Shown: one piece after another, positions 6,332 through 8,318 of the stretch
Layout: each line of letters begins with the position of its first letter
Numbering within the stretch: position 1 is the stretch's first letter
Source: Cytophagales bacterium
GTDB taxonomy: Bacteria; Bacteroidota; Bacteroidia; Cytophagales; UBA9547
Reading direction: 5' to 3'
DNA: 8,318 nt
Assembly: GCA_025360395.1 (NCBI GenBank)
Contig: JANYCH010000027.1
Location: 1-8,318 of the forward strand
Program-made: the position numbers and the translations under genes
Notes under the pieces: generated by a model
The model's input: only the letters and a program-made list of their open reading frames with translations
What the model was told of the DNA's origin: nothing
The model's database searches: none

Positions 6332-6446
6332 CCATATAATATTCTATTACTTAAACATTCATGGTATTTTTTCTTAACAAACCTTTAATACTGACTCAAT
6401 AATTATCAAATTTGCCTTCTGACATTTATCTGGAATTATCCTACGC

Positions 6447-8318
6447 ATGAAAGTTTTAAAGTTTGGTGGTACATCTGTTGGTTCGGTTGAAAACATCCGC
6501 ACTATTATAAGCATTACAAAAGGTTTATTACAGGACAACGGCAAAGTGGCAGTAGTATTTTCTGCTATGGGGGGTGTGACCAACCAGCTCATAGAAATGG
6601 CCAATCTTGCAAAAAGCAATAACCCGGCTTATGCTGATATTTTATCAGGAATAGAAAAGCGACATTTTGATACTGCCAAAGTTCTTTTAAATGTAAAATA
6701 CCAGAGCAAAGTTATAGCCAACCTCAAACTTACTTTGAATGAACTTGAAGATATCCTTCATGGAATTTCCTTATTGAAGGAATTATCCAAAAGAACCCTT
6801 GACCTTGTAATGGGATTTGGCGAGCGCTTATCCACCTATATGGTTTTTGAAGCAATGCGCCAGGAAGGGATAGAATGCGAATTTTTAGATTCACGGACTT
6901 TAATTAAAACGGACGACAATTTTGGTTCAGCCAGGGTCAATTACAACCTTACAAACAACAATGTTGAAGAATATTTCAAAAGCCATACTAAAACACAGCT
7001 CATTACCGGTTTCATTGGTTCTACAGAAAATAATGAAACAACAACCTTGGGCCGTGGTGGTTCAGACTATACCGCTGCCATAATCGGGGCCGCGCTGCAG
7101 TGTAAAGAAATTCAGATTTGGACTGATGTTGACGGAATGATGACCGCAGACCCCAAAAAGGTAAAAAAGGCATTTACTATCCCAAAAGTATCTTATATTG
7201 AAGCAATGGAGCTTTCTCACTTTGGTGCAAAAGTTATTTATCCTCCAACACTACAACCCGCTTTTTCTAAAAATATCCCAATCAGAATTTTAAATACTTT
7301 CAACCCAACACACGAGGGAACGCTTGTAAGCAAAAACACAGACAAAGGAGGTTATCCTGTAAAAGGCTTATCATCCATTAGTGAAGTGGCTTTACTAAAT
7401 GTGCAGGGAAGTGGAATGGTGGGAGAGAAAGGTGTAGCTGGCAGGTTGTTCAATACTCTTGCCAAACACAATATTAATATCATCCTTATCACCCAGGCTT
7501 CTTCAGAACATTCTATCTGCTTTGCTATAGATCCACAAGATGCCGAACTGGCCAAAAATATCCTTGACGAGGAATTTTTTATAGAGCTGCACAATAAAAA
7601 ACTCGACAAAATCCTCATTGAAAAAAACCTGTCGGTCATTGCCATTGTAGGAGAGAATATGAAACATACCCCCGGTATTTCCGGCAAAATGTTTTCAGCT
7701 TTGGGACGAAACGGCGTAAACGTAGTTGCTATAGCGCAGGGTTCTTCAGAATATAATCTTTCTGTGGTGGTACCCAAAAGTGATTTGGCCAAAGCCATGA
7801 ACGCACTTCATGATTCTTTCTTCCTTTCCGAAACCAAAACAATGAACCTTTTTGTAATTGGTACAGGACTTATAGGGAGCACATTATTGCAGCAAATAAC
7901 GCAGCAATCAGCATTTTTGGAAGATAAAAAGTGCCTTAAGGTAAGTTTGGTCGGTCTGGCAAACCAGGCTGGAATGATGTTTGATGAAAACGGGATTTCA
8001 ATTTCTGGCTGGAAAGATGAAATAGAAAACAGAGGTGTTGAAACAAACTCTGAACAATTTATTAAAACCATGATTTCCATGAACCTGCCAAACTGCGTTT
8101 TTGTAGATAACACGGCAAGTAAAGAATTACCTGGCTTTTATGAGTCTATTCTAAATGCTTCAATTTCAATAGTTACTCCTAATAAAACTGCAAATTCAGG
8201 CTCCTATAAGGATTATCTTAAACTTCAGAATGCCGCTAATAAAAGAGGTGTTAAATTCTTTTATGAAACCAATGTTGGCGCTGGCTTACCTGTTATCAAT
8301 ACCTTAAAAGACCAGTTG
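6447..8318 (+). CDS. thrA: Bifunctional aspartokinase / homoserine dehydrogenase, cut by the right edge (first 624 residues)
   Basis: A fused enzyme for the first and third steps from aspartate to homoserine, feeding threonine, methionine and isoleucine. Residues 1-290 are the aspartokinase: KFGGTSVGS from K5, FGERLS at 124-129, GRGGSDYTA from 202, and TDVDGMMTADP from 226. Two ACT domains follow (about 312-385 and 395-455; note QGSGMVGEKGVAGRLF and GENMKHTPGISGKMF), the usual sites for threonine feedback. The homoserine dehydrogenase part starts near 466 with the nucleotide loop G472-T-G-L-I-G477, then TPNKTANS from 577 (K580) and the signature YETNVGAGLP from 606. About 190 residues, including the rest of the dehydrogenase catalytic domain, lie beyond the window; the family is about 810-820 long. 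The frame stays open to the last base with no internal stop. The ATG at 6447 starts just before the kinase motif, without a Shine-Dalgarno. thrB and thrC often follow but cannot be seen. Confidence 0.96.
   Translation, partial: MKVLKFGGTSVGSVENIRTIISITKGLLQDNGKVAVVFSAMGGVTNQLIEMANLAKSNNPAYADILSGIEKRHFDTAKVLLNVKYQSKVIANLKLTLNELEDILHGISLLKELSKRTLDLVMGFGERLSTYMVFEAMRQEGIECEFLDSRTLIKTDDNFGSARVNYNLTNNNVEEYFKSHTKTQLITGFIGSTENNETTTLGRGGSDYTAAIIGAALQCKEIQIWTDVDGMMTADPKKVKKAFTIPKVSYIEAMELSHFGAKVIYPPTLQPAFSKNIPIRILNTFNPTHEGTLVSKNTDKGGYPVKGLSSISEVALLNVQGSGMVGEKGVAGRLFNTLAKHNINIILITQASSEHSICFAIDPQDAELAKNILDEEFFIELHNKKLDKILIEKNLSVIAIVGENMKHTPGISGKMFSALGRNGVNVVAIAQGSSEYNLSVVVPKSDLAKAMNALHDSFFLSETKTMNLFVIGTGLIGSTLLQQITQQSAFLEDKKCLKVSLVGLANQAGMMFDENGISISGWKDEIENRGVETNSEQFIKTMISMNLPNCVFVDNTASKELPGFYESILNASISIVTPNKTANSGSYKDYLKLQNAANKRGVKFFYETNVGAGLPVINTLKDQL

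Noticed and set aside
6361..6402. 13-codon open frame (MVFFLNKPLILTQ) as a thr leader peptide
   Set aside because: It has one Thr and one Ile, with no run of regulatory codons and no terminator hairpin after it.
7352..8113. Two long antisense open frames (148 and 101 residues) within thrA
   Set aside because: thrA is read through continuously with all family motifs, and the antisense products show no domain and odd Ser/Cys/Phe-rich composition.

Overview
The window looks like an AT-rich chromosomal fragment from a member of the Bacteroidota (Bacteroidetes). Four things point there. The secreted xylanase ends in a type IX secretion (Por) sorting domain. CcmD is of the Bacteroidota-like kind, and CcmE carries Cys-x-x-x-Tyr instead of the classical heme-binding His. 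Start codons lack clear Shine-Dalgarno sequences. At least one promoter matches the Bacteroidota sigma consensus (TTG, spacer, TAnnTTTG). Genus cannot be set from what is visible. Genes are cut or disturbed at both ends, so the window may be a whole contig or close to a contig end.

Layout: (1) 3-3598, minus strand: a xylan-degradation pair. A four-part GH10 endo-xylanase lies upstream, followed by a secreted GH43 glycosidase whose C-terminal domain is cut short at the left edge. The first would cut the xylan backbone outside the cell and the second would trim side chains or short oligomers. Both start codons are preceded, at the same distance, by the same 9-base and 8-base elements, which suggests co-regulation from separate promoters. 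(2) 3892-5230, plus strand, divergent from the xylanase: ccmC, ccmD and ccmE, a heme-delivery operon for cytochrome c maturation. ccmA, ccmB and ccmF are not in the window. (3) 5268-5366, minus strand: a 32-residue lysine-rich protein gene, convergent with ccmE and ending in a hairpin whose U-tract overlaps the ccmE stop codon. (4) 5482-6282, minus strand: a classical short-chain dehydrogenase with a well-matched promoter. (5) 6447 to the right edge, plus strand: the first 624 residues of a fused aspartokinase/homoserine dehydrogenase (thrA), the entry to threonine, methionine and isoleucine biosynthesis.

The blocks are functionally unrelated: a polysaccharide-utilisation pair, a respiratory assembly operon and core amino-acid metabolism. 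I see no tRNA, rRNA, CRISPR array, insertion sequence or phage gene. I do not see a new biological system. The points most worth a second look are the foldback-like left end, the shared element in front of the two glycosidase genes, the CXXXY-type CcmE, and the tiny lysine-rich gene.
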